A program made the position numbers and the translations under genes. From contig CAYYQW010000011.1 of assembly GCA_964472505.1 (NCBI GenBank), positions 1 to 64,000 of the forward strand: 64,000 nucleotides of DNA, in the 5' to 3' direction. The notes under the pieces were generated by a model. It did not search any database. It saw nothing but the letters and a program-made list of their open reading frames with translations, and was not told the origin of the DNA. Source of the stretch: JAYEIA01 sp964472505. Its GTDB lineage: Bacteria; Bacteroidota; Bacteroidia; Bacteroidales; JAADGE01. Positions 52,542-60,301 of the stretch are shown here, piece by piece (the stretch's first letter is position 1; the number at the start of each line of letters is the position of its first letter).

Positions 52542-53069
52542 ATGATTTTAAATCTACTTAAAAGAATTACAAAATCTCTTGATTTGAAAAAAATCCCCTA
52601 TATGCTTTCGGGAAGTATTGCGTTAAATAGCTATACAGTTCCGCGTATGACAATGGATATTGATATAGTTGTTGAATTGCATGAAGAAAATCTAAACGAC
52701 TTTCTATCTATTTTTGGAGATAATTATTACTTGAATAAAGATGCAGTAAAAGAAGAGACTAAGCGTTTGGGAATGTTTAATGTAATTGACCATGAAACAG
52801 GTTTTAAAGTAGATTTTATAATTCGCAAAAACACAGAATATCGAAAATTTGAATTTCAAAGAAGGTTGAAGACAAAGATTGCTGATTTTGATGTTTGGAT
52901 TGTTTCGCCGGAAGATTTAGCAATCTCAAAAATTGAATGGATACAGCAACTTCAAAGCGATAAACAAATAAGTGATATAGAAAATTTGTTGGCAAAACCT
53001 GAAATTGATAAACAATATATTGAAAAATGGTGTAGGAAATTAAATTTAAAAACTTTTAATCTATTATAA
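52542..53069 (+). CDS. Nucleotidyltransferase (MNT/AbiEii-like fold)
   Basis: The 175-residue protein has the catalytic start motif of pol-beta-type nucleotidyltransferases, GSIALNSYTVPRMTMDIDIV (GS, then D-I-D near residues 35-37). The third acidic position is in TGFKVDFII. A helical C-terminal half follows (VSPEDLAISKIEWIQQL). Related proteins occur in toxin-antitoxin pairs, where they AMPylate or otherwise modify a partner, but many are uncharacterised. The next gene starts one base after its stop, implying translational coupling. The base composition is clearly more AT-rich than the glycan genes around it, which suggests horizontal transfer. Confidence 0.8.
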   Translation: MILNLLKRITKSLDLKKIPYMLSGSIALNSYTVPRMTMDIDIVVELHEENLNDFLSIFGDNYYLNKDAVKEETKRLGMFNVIDHETGFKVDFIIRKNTEYRKFEFQRRLKTKIADFDVWIVSPEDLAISKIEWIQQLQSDKQISDIENLLAKPEIDKQYIEKWCRKLNLKTFNLL

Positions 53070-53070
53070 A

Positions 53071-53370
53071 ATGCTTGATACTACACCTGAAATGGTTCAA
53101 AAACAAAGAGAGATTCTCTTTTCAAAAACATCAAATGAGCGTTTTTTAATTGGAGCCGAAACTATTGCCTTTGGACGTGTAATGGTTGAAAGTAGTATAA
53201 AACAACAAGAACCTGAAATATCAGAATTAGATTTGAAAATTTCAGTTTTCAAACGTTATTACGGAAGTGTTTACAGTAAACTTGAACTTGAAAAAATAAT
53301 TAACTCGATGAAATACTATTATCTGCATCGTGATGAAATATTAAACAAAAGCACACAAGATTGCATTTGA
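53071..53370 (+). CDS. Small helical protein coupled to the nucleotidyltransferase
   Basis: This 99-residue protein has no signal peptide or membrane segment. It begins MLDTTPEMVQKQREILFSKT, then NERFLIGAETIAFGRVMVES and ISVFKRYYGSVYSKLELEKI. From memory, short proteins of this general form (T-T-P-E-M start, Lys/Arg-rich, often next to nucleotidyltransferases) are common in other phyla and unnamed. It overlaps nothing but starts one base after the upstream stop. It probably acts with that enzyme, perhaps as its antitoxin or substrate. Confidence 0.75.
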   Translation: MLDTTPEMVQKQREILFSKTSNERFLIGAETIAFGRVMVESSIKQQEPEISELDLKISVFKRYYGSVYSKLELEKIINSMKYYYLHRDEILNKSTQDCI

Positions 53371-53432
53371 AGCAATTTTCATTTTTTTACTTTGCCGCAG
53401 GAGCAACTCAAAGCAGTCAAAAAATACCAATT

Positions 53433-54557
53433 ATGCGCCCAAAAGTATTAGTTATCAGCAATTACAAAGCTACGCACACCGTGCGGCCCGAAGCCGAGAT
53501 TTTTATCGGACTGGCCGATTTGGGTTTCGACATTCACATAATGACCGACAAATCAGCCGAATATGTTGAGAAATTTGAGAAGGTCGGCATTAAAGTGATT
53601 GATTTTCTTCCCAAAAAGAAATTCGATAAACAGGAAATAGCCTATATTCGGGAAGCTTTGCAGCGCGAAAAATACGACATCATGCACCTGTTTACCAATA
53701 CAGCAGCCGTGAACGGTATCAGAGCTGCCAAGGGTTTACCTGTAAAGCTGTTGCTGTATCGCGGCTATACCGGAAACATTAGTTGGTGGGATCCGACCAT
53801 GTACATAAAGTTTCTGAATCCGCGTGTAGATAAGATTTTCTGCAATTCAAAAGGGGTGGAAGAGCTCTTTCACAGACAGTTATTTTTTGACAAATCAAAA
53901 GCCGTAACCATAAACAAAGGGCATGACCTTGCGTGGTATGAAGATTATGAACCTTTGGATATCAGAAAAGAATTAGATTTGCCCGAAGATGCTTTTTTGA
54001 TGATAAATGTATCGAACAATCGACGTATGAAAGGTATTCCTTATCTTATGAAAGCCATGAATTTATTGCCTTCGGAAGCAAATATTCATCTGCTTATGGC
54101 CGGCAGAGATTTGGATTCTTCCCAAAATATAAAGTTGCTTGAAAAAGGCTTAAACAGAGATAAAGTGCATTTTCTTGGTTTTCGTAAAGATGTTTTGAAC
54201 ATTGTGGCAGCTTGCGATTTGTTTGTACTCCCGTCAATCAAAGGGGAATCCATTACAAAATCGGTGATAGAATCTATGTCGCTTGGTACGCCGGCTTTAA
54301 TTACCGATATTCCGGGCAACCGAGAACTTTTGGAACATGAAACAAGCGGCCTAAAAGTGCCGCGCAAAAACCCCAAAGCCTTGGCCGATGCCATGATGCG
54401 GTTGTATAATAACCAAAAGTTTTGCAGTGAATTGGGCAGAAACGCAAAACAATACATTCACGAGCATTTGAATACCCGACAAACCGTTCAAAAAACTAAA
54501 GCCCTCTACGAAGGACTTTTGAACGTCCGACAGGACTTCAAAACGTCCGGTCGATAA
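53433..54557 (+). CDS. Glycosyltransferase family 4
   Basis: The ATG at 53433 gives 374 residues (MRPKVLVISNYKATHTVRPE); the upstream frame start lacks similarity to the family. The N-terminal Rossmann domain carries the acceptor part. The C-terminal donor domain has VSNNRRMKGIPYLMKAMNLL and VHFLGFRKDVLNIVAACDLF, then the GT4 Glu motif in KGESITKSVIESMSLGTPAL. Such enzymes transfer sugars onto glycolipids or polysaccharides in the cytoplasm. The last 14 codons are encoded by a dispersed hairpin repeat, so the natural C-terminus was probably shorter. Neighbours (FkbM, ABC exporter) suggest a role in a surface glycan. Confidence 0.9.
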   Translation: MRPKVLVISNYKATHTVRPEAEIFIGLADLGFDIHIMTDKSAEYVEKFEKVGIKVIDFLPKKKFDKQEIAYIREALQREKYDIMHLFTNTAAVNGIRAAKGLPVKLLLYRGYTGNISWWDPTMYIKFLNPRVDKIFCNSKGVEELFHRQLFFDKSKAVTINKGHDLAWYEDYEPLDIRKELDLPEDAFLMINVSNNRRMKGIPYLMKAMNLLPSEANIHLLMAGRDLDSSQNIKLLEKGLNRDKVHFLGFRKDVLNIVAACDLFVLPSIKGESITKSVIESMSLGTPALITDIPGNRELLEHETSGLKVPRKNPKALADAMMRLYNNQKFCSELGRNAKQYIHEHLNTRQTVQKTKALYEGLLNVRQDFKTSGR

Positions 54558-54660
54558 GAAGGATTTTTGAACGTCCGACAGAACTTCAAAACGTCCGGTC
54601 GGTAAGAAAAGAAGGATTTCTGAACCTCTGCCGGGACTTCAAAACATCCGGTTGTGTCCG
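54513..54660. repeat. Three tandem copies of a hairpin-forming repeat
   Basis: Copies start at 54513, 54561 and 54614 (spacings 48 and 53 bp). The core is TTTTGAACGTCC, a 4-nt spacer, then GGACTTCAAAACGTCCGG. The two halves pair as a stem of 4 + 7 bp with a 1-nt bulge. Copy 2 is almost identical to copy 1; copy 3 is diverged. Copy 1 includes the stop codon of the glycosyltransferase. A fourth copy is at 46955. Confidence 0.85.
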
Positions 54661-54728
54661 ATGTGATTTTTCAAGCACTTACAAAGTCAAAACCACCCAA
54701 TTAAGACATTATTTAAAGAAAAATAACT

Positions 54729-54736
54729 TACATTTG
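54729..54736 (+). promoter_or_regulatory. Candidate -7 box of recN
   Basis: TACATTTG matches TAnnTTTG and lies 32 nt before the GTG start of recN. The -33 element is unclear. Confidence 0.5.
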
Positions 54737-54768
54737 CAAATCAGTAAGTAACAAAAACAAAATCGGCT

Positions 54769-56427
54769 GTGCTAAAAAAGTTATCGGTAAAAAATTATGC
54801 GCTAATTGACTCGCTTGAAATGCAATTCAATTCGGGCTTTTCGGTGATTACCGGAGAAACCGGTGCCGGAAAATCCATACTGTTGGGTGCGTTGTCGCTT
54901 ATACTGGGAAACCGTGCCGACAGCAGCGCATTGAAAAATCAGGAACAAAAATGTATCATCGAAGGGCATTATGATATTAGTGCTTTTGCTTTGCAGGATT
55001 TTTTTATTCGTGAAGAGTTGGATTATTTTGATACAGCTATTTTGCGACGAGAAATCAGCCCTCAAGGCCGCTCCAGAGCGTTTATAAATGACAGCCCGGT
55101 AAATCTTAATTTGCTCAAAGAATTGGGCGATTTGCTAACCGATATTCATTCGCAGCACCATAATTTAGCCTTGCGCGATCATAAGTTTCAGCTCTATGCT
55201 TTGGATGCTTTTGCCGGTTTATCCGATGAGCTCAGTACATACGCCAAAATGTATCGGGAGTATAAAGAAAGTCTGCATAAACTTTCCGAATTGCAAAAAG
55301 CCGCCGAAGCCGAGCGCGAAGAACAGGACTATTACCAATTTAGATACGACGAGCTGGAAAAAGCCAATTTAAAACCCGGCGAGCAGGAAGAATTGGAAGA
55401 GCAGAGTAATTTGATGGAACATGCCGCCGAAATTAAGCAGACATACGCTCGTGTATTTGAGTCGCTCTCAGGCGATGAACTGAGTGTTTCCGAACGCCTT
55501 ACCGACTGTGTTCATGCTTTGGATGAAATTGAAAATTATTTGCCCGAAATACGCGAATATAAAGAGCGAATTCGGAGTAGCCAAATTGATTTGGCAGATA
55601 TCGCCTCCGATCTTGAAACACGTGGGCAAGATGTTGAATACAGCCCCGAAGAAGCCGAAGCCGTACGTAACCGTTTGGATACCATTTATGAACTGCAAAA
55701 AAAGCATCGAACAGATTCGGTTGAGGAACTGCTTAAGGTAAAACAGGATTTGCATGATAAGTTAGAGAACATTTCTTCTTTTGATGACCATATAAAACAA
55801 CTTAAAAATCAAACAGAGCAGCAGAAAGAACAGCTTGATATTGCGGCCGAAAAAATCAGCACGCAACGCCGAACAGCCCAAAAACCTTTAGAAAAGGAAA
55901 TCGGCAGTTTGCTGCAAAGGCTTGGAATGCCTAATGCCTTGTTTTCCATACAAATTACGGAAAAAGAACAGTTGGCAGAAAGCGGAAAAGATGATGTGGC
56001 ATTTTTGTTTTCAGCCAATAAAAACAACCATCCGGACGAAATCTCAAAAATTGCTTCCGGCGGTGAGATATCTCGTTTAATGCTAAGTTTAAAAGCCGTA
56101 ATAGCCGGTTCGGTAAATCTGCCGACCATTATTTTCGATGAGATAGATACCGGCATATCCGGCGATATAGCCGATAAAACCGGGAACATCATGCGACAGA
56201 TGTCTCAAAATATGCAAGTAATAGATATTACGCATTTGCCGCAAATTGCTGCCAAGGCCGATACACACTACGTAGTGTATAAAATCGAGCAAAATAATAC
56301 TGCACATACCAAAGTAAAGCAAGTAAGCGGAGATGAACGCACGAATGAAATAGCCAAAATGCTTAGCGGAGAGAATATTACCGATGCAGCCGTGAAAAAT
56401 GCGCATGCATTATTACAGAGTATATAA
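54769..56427 (+). CDS. recN: DNA repair protein RecN
   Basis: The 552-residue protein has an SMC-like layout: a head domain with Walker A (FSVITGETGAGKSILLGALS), long paired coiled coils (about 165-370) and a C-terminal head with signature (KIASGGEISRLMLSLKAV) and Walker B (LPTIIFDEIDTGISGDIADK). The start is GTG at 54769, placing the P-loop at about residue 32, the usual position. RecN acts in repair of double-strand breaks. A -7 box lies upstream. It is a single gene. Confidence 0.96.
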   Translation: MLKKLSVKNYALIDSLEMQFNSGFSVITGETGAGKSILLGALSLILGNRADSSALKNQEQKCIIEGHYDISAFALQDFFIREELDYFDTAILRREISPQGRSRAFINDSPVNLNLLKELGDLLTDIHSQHHNLALRDHKFQLYALDAFAGLSDELSTYAKMYREYKESLHKLSELQKAAEAEREEQDYYQFRYDELEKANLKPGEQEELEEQSNLMEHAAEIKQTYARVFESLSGDELSVSERLTDCVHALDEIENYLPEIREYKERIRSSQIDLADIASDLETRGQDVEYSPEEAEAVRNRLDTIYELQKKHRTDSVEELLKVKQDLHDKLENISSFDDHIKQLKNQTEQQKEQLDIAAEKISTQRRTAQKPLEKEIGSLLQRLGMPNALFSIQITEKEQLAESGKDDVAFLFSANKNNHPDEISKIASGGEISRLMLSLKAVIAGSVNLPTIIFDEIDTGISGDIADKTGNIMRQMSQNMQVIDITHLPQIAAKADTHYVVYKIEQNNTAHTKVKQVSGDERTNEIAKMLSGENITDAAVKNAHALLQSI

Positions 56428-56531
56428 ACTGTTTTCTTAAAGTTTAAGAAAGAAATTATTTTTAAATAAGAAAAATATTATAATTTAGAGGCCTGTACTT
56501 ACAGTTTTTTTTAAAATAAAAAATAAGCATT

Positions 56532-56930
56532 ATGACAAAGAAAATTCTATTTTTTGTATTTATCATGTTTCTTTCTTCTTCGGTGATTTTTGCCGTTGAG
56601 AAAAATCCTGAAAATCAAAGCCCCGCCGAAGCCGGAAATAAAGTAGAGCAGAAGCGTGAACAACAATCACAAGCTCAATTGCCCGTTTTTGAGAAGAAGA
56701 ATGAAAAGAAAGGCTTTTTTCAAAAAAGAAAAGAGCGCCGAGCCGCCAAAAAGTTCATAAAAGAGAATGCTGAAGCATTGATGAGTTCAATGATATTGGT
56801 AGGAGCCGGTTTATTGATTTTTGGCCTTTTGCTGTATTTGGTGGTTACCTCAGCGGTTTGGCTAGGAATTGCCGTGATGATACTTGGCTTGGTATTGCTG
56901 TTATACGGTGTGCTGACACAATTCTTTTAG
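56532..56930 (+). CDS. Small secreted/membrane protein with basic linker
   Basis: The 132 residues start with a signal peptide (to about 22, VIFAVEKN). A charged linker follows, with many Lys, Glu, Arg and Gln residues (about 25-80: KKNEKKGFFQKRKERRAAKK). Two membrane segments close the protein (about 87-108 SMILVGAGLLIFGLLLYLVV and 110-130 AVWLGIAVMILGLVLLLYGV). The family is not recognised. It has its own promoter region and terminator and does not appear to be in an operon. Confidence 0.7.
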   Translation: MTKKILFFVFIMFLSSSVIFAVEKNPENQSPAEAGNKVEQKREQQSQAQLPVFEKKNEKKGFFQKRKERRAAKKFIKENAEALMSSMILVGAGLLIFGLLLYLVVTSAVWLGIAVMILGLVLLLYGVLTQFF

Positions 56931-56969
56931 AAAAAGCTAATGACTTCATAGATAATAAAAAATTTAAAG

Positions 56970-57024
56970 AAGTACTGTGAGAAAATCCTTTCAGTTGTGA
57001 AGGTTTTTACGCAGTACTTTTTTT
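56970..57024 (+). terminator. Long imperfect terminator hairpin
   Basis: AAGTACTG (56970-56977) pairs with CAGTACTT (57012-57019), with further imperfect pairing inside and a T-run after it. It ends the preceding membrane-protein gene, 40 nt past its stop. Confidence 0.75.
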
Positions 57025-57047
57025 AAATGAAAATAATAATCATCTTG

Positions 57048-57079
57048 TTTGTAATAAATAAGATTTATTTGTACTTTTG
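57048..57079 (+). promoter_or_regulatory. Strong Bacteroidota-type promoter of rpsF-rpsR-rplI
   Basis: TTTG (57048-57051), 20 nt, then TACTTTTG (57072-57079) is a full match to the TTTG/TAnnTTTG promoter. It lies 49 nt before the rpsF ATG, giving a leader of about 40 nt. Confidence 0.85.
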
Positions 57080-57127
57080 CACGCTCAAATATTAACAATA
57101 ACATTTTTTATTAATTAATTTTAGGTT

Positions 57128-57481
57128 ATGATGAATCAATACGAAACCGTTTTCATTATTACTCCCGTTTTATCTGATGCCCAGGTAAAGGAGACGGTAG
57201 CAAAATTCAAAACGATACTCTCCGAACAAGGAGCAGAAATCGTTCATGAAGAAGATTGGGGATTGACAAAATTGGCTTACCCCATACAAAACAAAACCAC
57301 CGGGTTTTATAACTTGGTAGAATTCAAGGCCGAAGGTTCGGTAGTTGAAAAGCTTGAAACAGAATTCCGCCGCGATGAGCGCGTTATTCGCTTCCTTACA
57401 TTCCGTATGGATAAATACGCTGTTGAGTATGCTGAGAAAAAACGCAGAATGAAAAAAGAACAAGAAACTGATAAACAATAG
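57128..57481 (+). CDS. rpsF: Ribosomal protein S6
   Basis: This 117-residue protein has the S6 fold: YETVFIITPVLSDAQVKETV at the N-terminus, WGLTKLAYPIQNKTTGFYNL near residue 45 and RRDERVIRFLTFRMDKYAVE near residue 80. A charged tail (about 100-117) follows. S6 binds S18 in the small subunit. ATG codons at 57128 and 57131 are both possible. rpsR follows 4 nt after the stop, so translation is likely coupled. Confidence 0.98.
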   Translation: MMNQYETVFIITPVLSDAQVKETVAKFKTILSEQGAEIVHEEDWGLTKLAYPIQNKTTGFYNLVEFKAEGSVVEKLETEFRRDERVIRFLTFRMDKYAVEYAEKKRRMKKEQETDKQ

Positions 57482-57485
57482 AACC

Positions 57486-57746
57486 ATGGCTAAAGAAGTA
57501 AGATATCTCACTCCGATTTCCGTTGATACTAAGAAAGAGAAGTATTGCCGGTTTAAGAAATACGACATAAAATACGTTGATTATAAAGACCCTAAGTTTT
57601 TAAGGCAATTTTTGAATGAGCAGGGAAAAATTATTCCTCGCAGAATTACCGGAACTTCATTGAAGTACCAACGCAAAGTTGCCAAATCCGTAAAACGCGC
57701 AAGACATTTGGCTTTGTTGCCCTACGTAACCGACCTGATGAAATAG
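57486..57746 (+). CDS. rpsR: Ribosomal protein S18
   Basis: This 86-residue protein has the S18 signature: KYCRFKKYDIKYVDYKDPKF, then FLNEQGKIIPRRITGTSLKY and a basic tail with RARHLALLPYVTD. S18 forms a dimer with S6 on the small subunit. The gene lies 4 nt after rpsF and 34 nt before rplI. The Cys in the KYCRFKK segment suits the zinc-free form. Order rpsF-rpsR-rplI is widely conserved. Confidence 0.98.
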   Translation: MAKEVRYLTPISVDTKKEKYCRFKKYDIKYVDYKDPKFLRQFLNEQGKIIPRRITGTSLKYQRKVAKSVKRARHLALLPYVTDLMK

Positions 57747-57780
57747 AGGGATTTATTTTTAACTGAAAATTTTATACACA

Positions 57781-58227
57781 ATGGAAATCATATTAACAAA
57801 AGACGTTGCAAATGTTGGATTTGCAGACGACATAATTGAAGTTAAGAACGGCTATGCTCTCAATTATCTTATCCCGCAAGGCTATGCCGTTGCCGCAACT
57901 AAATCGGCAAAGAAAGTACACGAAGAAAACAAACGCCAACGTGCTCACAAAGAAGAAAGACTAAAACAAGAGGCGGAGGAAATTGCCGAAAAATTACTTA
58001 AGAAGAAAATAAAAGTGGGAGCCAAAACAAGTACAAAAGGTACTATTTTCGGATCAGTAAACACCATTCAGTTAGCTGAGGCGATTAATAATAAAGGTTT
58101 TGATATTGATCGTAAGAAAATTGCGATTAAAGAAGATCCCATCAAAGAGGTCGGTTCATACACAGCCGTTATTTCACTTTATCGGGGTGTAAGTGTGGAG
58201 CTGCCTTTTGAAGTAGTTTCGGAATAA
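57781..58227 (+). CDS. rplI: Ribosomal protein L9
   Basis: This 148-residue protein shows the L9 start (MEIILTKDVANVGFADDIIE), the conserved N-domain loop VKNGYALNYLIPQGYAVAAT and a long connecting helix (KKVHEENKRQRAHKEERLKQ). A C-domain follows (GTIFGSVNTIQLAEAINNKG, EDPIKEVGSY). It binds 23S rRNA near the L1 stalk. It is the last gene of the operon and is followed by a terminator. Confidence 0.98.
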   Translation: MEIILTKDVANVGFADDIIEVKNGYALNYLIPQGYAVAATKSAKKVHEENKRQRAHKEERLKQEAEEIAEKLLKKKIKVGAKTSTKGTIFGSVNTIQLAEAINNKGFDIDRKKIAIKEDPIKEVGSYTAVISLYRGVSVELPFEVVSE

Positions 58228-58249
58228 TTCGATTCTTTTATGAAATTTT

Positions 58250-58282
58250 AAATCCGACTTTCTGTTGAGAGTCGGATTTTTT
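58250..58282 (+). terminator. Rho-independent terminator after rplI
   Basis: Perfect 10-bp arms (AAATCCGACT at 58250-58259, complement at 58270-58279) are followed by a T-run. It lies 22 nt after the stop. Confidence 0.9.
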
Positions 58283-58336
58283 GTTGGAAAGAATAGTTCT
58301 GCCAATCTCTTATGATCCGGCGGCATCTTACACCGA

Positions 58337-58513
58337 TTAACAAAGCTTAAAGCTAAAACCTATGCTTGCCGTATAGCCGGTTTTCCCTACAGAACCGGCG
58401 AGTAAAAGCCCAAAGCATAATTTGGAACTGTATTTATAGCGAATTTCTACCTGCTTTTTTTGTAAGAGATGTTGAAAAAGTAAGAGCCGAAAATCATCAT
58501 TCTGATTAGCTTT
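58337..58513 (-). pseudogene. Remnant of a beta-barrel-like C-terminal end
   Basis: Directly after the TAG of the 53-residue gene, the same minus-strand frame stays open for 58 codons to TAA at 58339-58337. Its end reads VEIRYKYSSKLCFGLLLAGS followed by VGKTGYTASIGFSFKLC, which looks like the last strands of an outer-membrane barrel. There is no start codon of its own. This may be the tail of a lost gene. A short inverted repeat with GCCGGTT/AACCGGC arms lies within it. Confidence 0.3.
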
Positions 58514-58675
58514 CTACGAGTGTCCGCCTACTACAATCCGCATGATTTTTATATTTAGAACAAAGAAACGGATAATTTGTTTTATGATGCAATGACGCCA
58601 AAAATTAGTCCATTTGGTAGGAACGGTTGTATAGGCTTGATCTGTATATGCTTTGGTATGTTTTTTTCCTTTCAT
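58514..58675 (-). CDS. 53-residue basic protein downstream of the SQR-like gene
   Basis: The frame runs from ATG at 58675 to TAG at 58516-58514. It encodes a basic, aromatic peptide: MKGKKHTKAYTDQAYTTVPT at the start, then KWTNFWRHCIIKQIIRFFVL and NIKIMRIVVGGHS. The middle is amphipathic and could lie on the membrane surface. It begins 36 nt after the SQR-like stop on the same strand, so the two are probably cotranscribed. Its residue pattern looks selected rather than random, but I cannot name a family. It is too short for many automatic annotations. Confidence 0.6.
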   Translation of the reverse strand: MKGKKHTKAYTDQAYTTVPTKWTNFWRHCIIKQIIRFFVLNIKIMRIVVGGHS

Positions 58676-58711
58676 AATTTATGTATTTATGATGCTTAAT
58701 TCGCTTGTATT

Positions 58712-60169
58712 CTATTCGGGTATCAGCCACCAGCCGGCTTTGGCTTTGGCTTTATAAAGAAACATGTAATGCATAAATAATTTCATCCAGTGGCCGGCGA
58801 GACCTGCTTCACCTACGGTGTATCGTATATCGCGACCCCATTTCGGGTATTTTTCCCAATCCGGCACAATGGGGTGAACAGTCATGGTAGCCGCCGTACC
58901 CGTTTTAATTCCGTAACCTGCCGATACAATACAAGCTGCTCCCATACGAGCCATTGATGCTTTGTGTTTATGCTCGGAACTGCCGGTTTTTATGCGGTTG
59001 GCTATATTTTGAGCCACTACTTTGCCAATAACTCCGGAGGGCATTCCCGTGCGGGGTGGAGTAGGGAATATGTCGGTGCCGTTGGGGCTTTTCATGGGTT
59101 TGGACATGCCGTGCGGCGGAGCAAAAGCAATGCCGGATGCATAGATATTATCGTAGCTTGGATTTTGATATATTTCCGGCCAATCATTTGCCGACCAATC
59201 TTCAAAAGATTTTGGGCTATAATCGGCATCTACTTTCATAAGGCCGTTGGCAGCAAATAATTTTTCGCTGATGTCGCGGCCGTTTTTGTCAAAAGCTTTT
59301 AAACCAACTCCGGCAAAACCGGGAATCAGCATGGAGAAGTCAAAATCTTGGCTGTGTTTTTCTCCGTCTAATGTTTCGTAGTGTATGGTGTTTTCCTCCA
59401 CTTTTTGCACGGCAGCGCGTTTTATCCATTTAATACCGTATTCGGATAAAATGGACTCTGTAAATATTTTTGTAGAGGTAACATAACCGTTGCGTTTGAC
59501 ATAAGCACCACCCATACCAAAATCACCGACTTCGTATTCGTTTGTAAGCCAGATGATATCAGCTAAATGACTGAGTTTACGCTTATTTATTTCAAAAGCA
59601 ATATTAAGTGCATATTCAAAAGCTGCACCTTGACAGGTGGCTTTACCGTGTCCTGTGCCGATTACGAATGTTTGCTTTTCACCGGTCTCCAATTTGGCAA
59701 AGCTTTTCTTCAGTTCACCATAAGCATGTTCGGCATGGCTGTATGTGCATACGGATTGCGTGTATTTATCCGGCCCGAGGCCTTCGGTGGCGGCAAAGTT
59801 CAGTTTTGGGCCGGTGGCATTTATCAGGAAATCGTATGCTACTTTTTCTGTTTGCCCTTTGTTTTCGCCGTCCGTATATTCAACTTCCACAAATGGCGAT
59901 TGAGTCTCAGCGCTTCCTTCGGGGAAAATGTTTTTTGCCAAAGCTTGTTTGTAGATTATTTTTTGCTTGTCGTAAACTTTTTTCAGTTTGAATTTTACCT
60001 GTTTGGGTTTCATCAAACCCACGCCCACCCATATATTTGAAGGCACCCATTGATAATTGCTGTTGGGGCTTACCACGATTACTTCGTGTTTTTTTCCTAA
60101 TTTGCGTTTTAGGTGGAGTGCGGCCGTATGTCCGGATATGCCGGCGCCGAGTATTAAAGCTTTTGCCAT
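58712..60169 (-). CDS. Sulfide:quinone oxidoreductase-like FAD-dependent oxidoreductase
   Basis: This 485-residue protein starts with an FAD-binding Rossmann motif (ALILGAGISGHTAALHL). It has the disulfide-oxidoreductase-superfamily layout with FLINATGPKLNF, FVIGTGHGKATCQGAAFEYA and IYASGIAFAPPHG. Three cysteines at about 141 (QSVCTYSH), 179 (ATCQGAAF) and 413 (GAACIVSAG) sit near positions equivalent to the catalytic Cys residues of sulfide:quinone oxidoreductases. A C-terminal amphipathic segment (HWMKLFMHYMFLYKAK) could dock it to the membrane. It would oxidise sulfide and reduce quinone. The exact SQR type and activity are unproven. Confidence 0.8.
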   Translation of the reverse strand: MAKALILGAGISGHTAALHLKRKLGKKHEVIVVSPNSNYQWVPSNIWVGVGLMKPKQVKFKLKKVYDKQKIIYKQALAKNIFPEGSAETQSPFVEVEYTDGENKGQTEKVAYDFLINATGPKLNFAATEGLGPDKYTQSVCTYSHAEHAYGELKKSFAKLETGEKQTFVIGTGHGKATCQGAAFEYALNIAFEINKRKLSHLADIIWLTNEYEVGDFGMGGAYVKRNGYVTSTKIFTESILSEYGIKWIKRAAVQKVEENTIHYETLDGEKHSQDFDFSMLIPGFAGVGLKAFDKNGRDISEKLFAANGLMKVDADYSPKSFEDWSANDWPEIYQNPSYDNIYASGIAFAPPHGMSKPMKSPNGTDIFPTPPRTGMPSGVIGKVVAQNIANRIKTGSSEHKHKASMARMGAACIVSAGYGIKTGTAATMTVHPIVPDWEKYPKWGRDIRYTVGEAGLAGHWMKLFMHYMFLYKAKAKAGWWLIPE

Positions 60170-60301
60170 AATTGTGTTTTTTGTGTTGCAGATAAAAATA
60201 TGTAAAATTTTGAATATATCAAAATTTAAACTTGCAGTTATTTTGCCAATTGGAATTCAATTATATTGGAGCTATTTTTCGTTTTTCAATTTTTCGGATT
60301 T

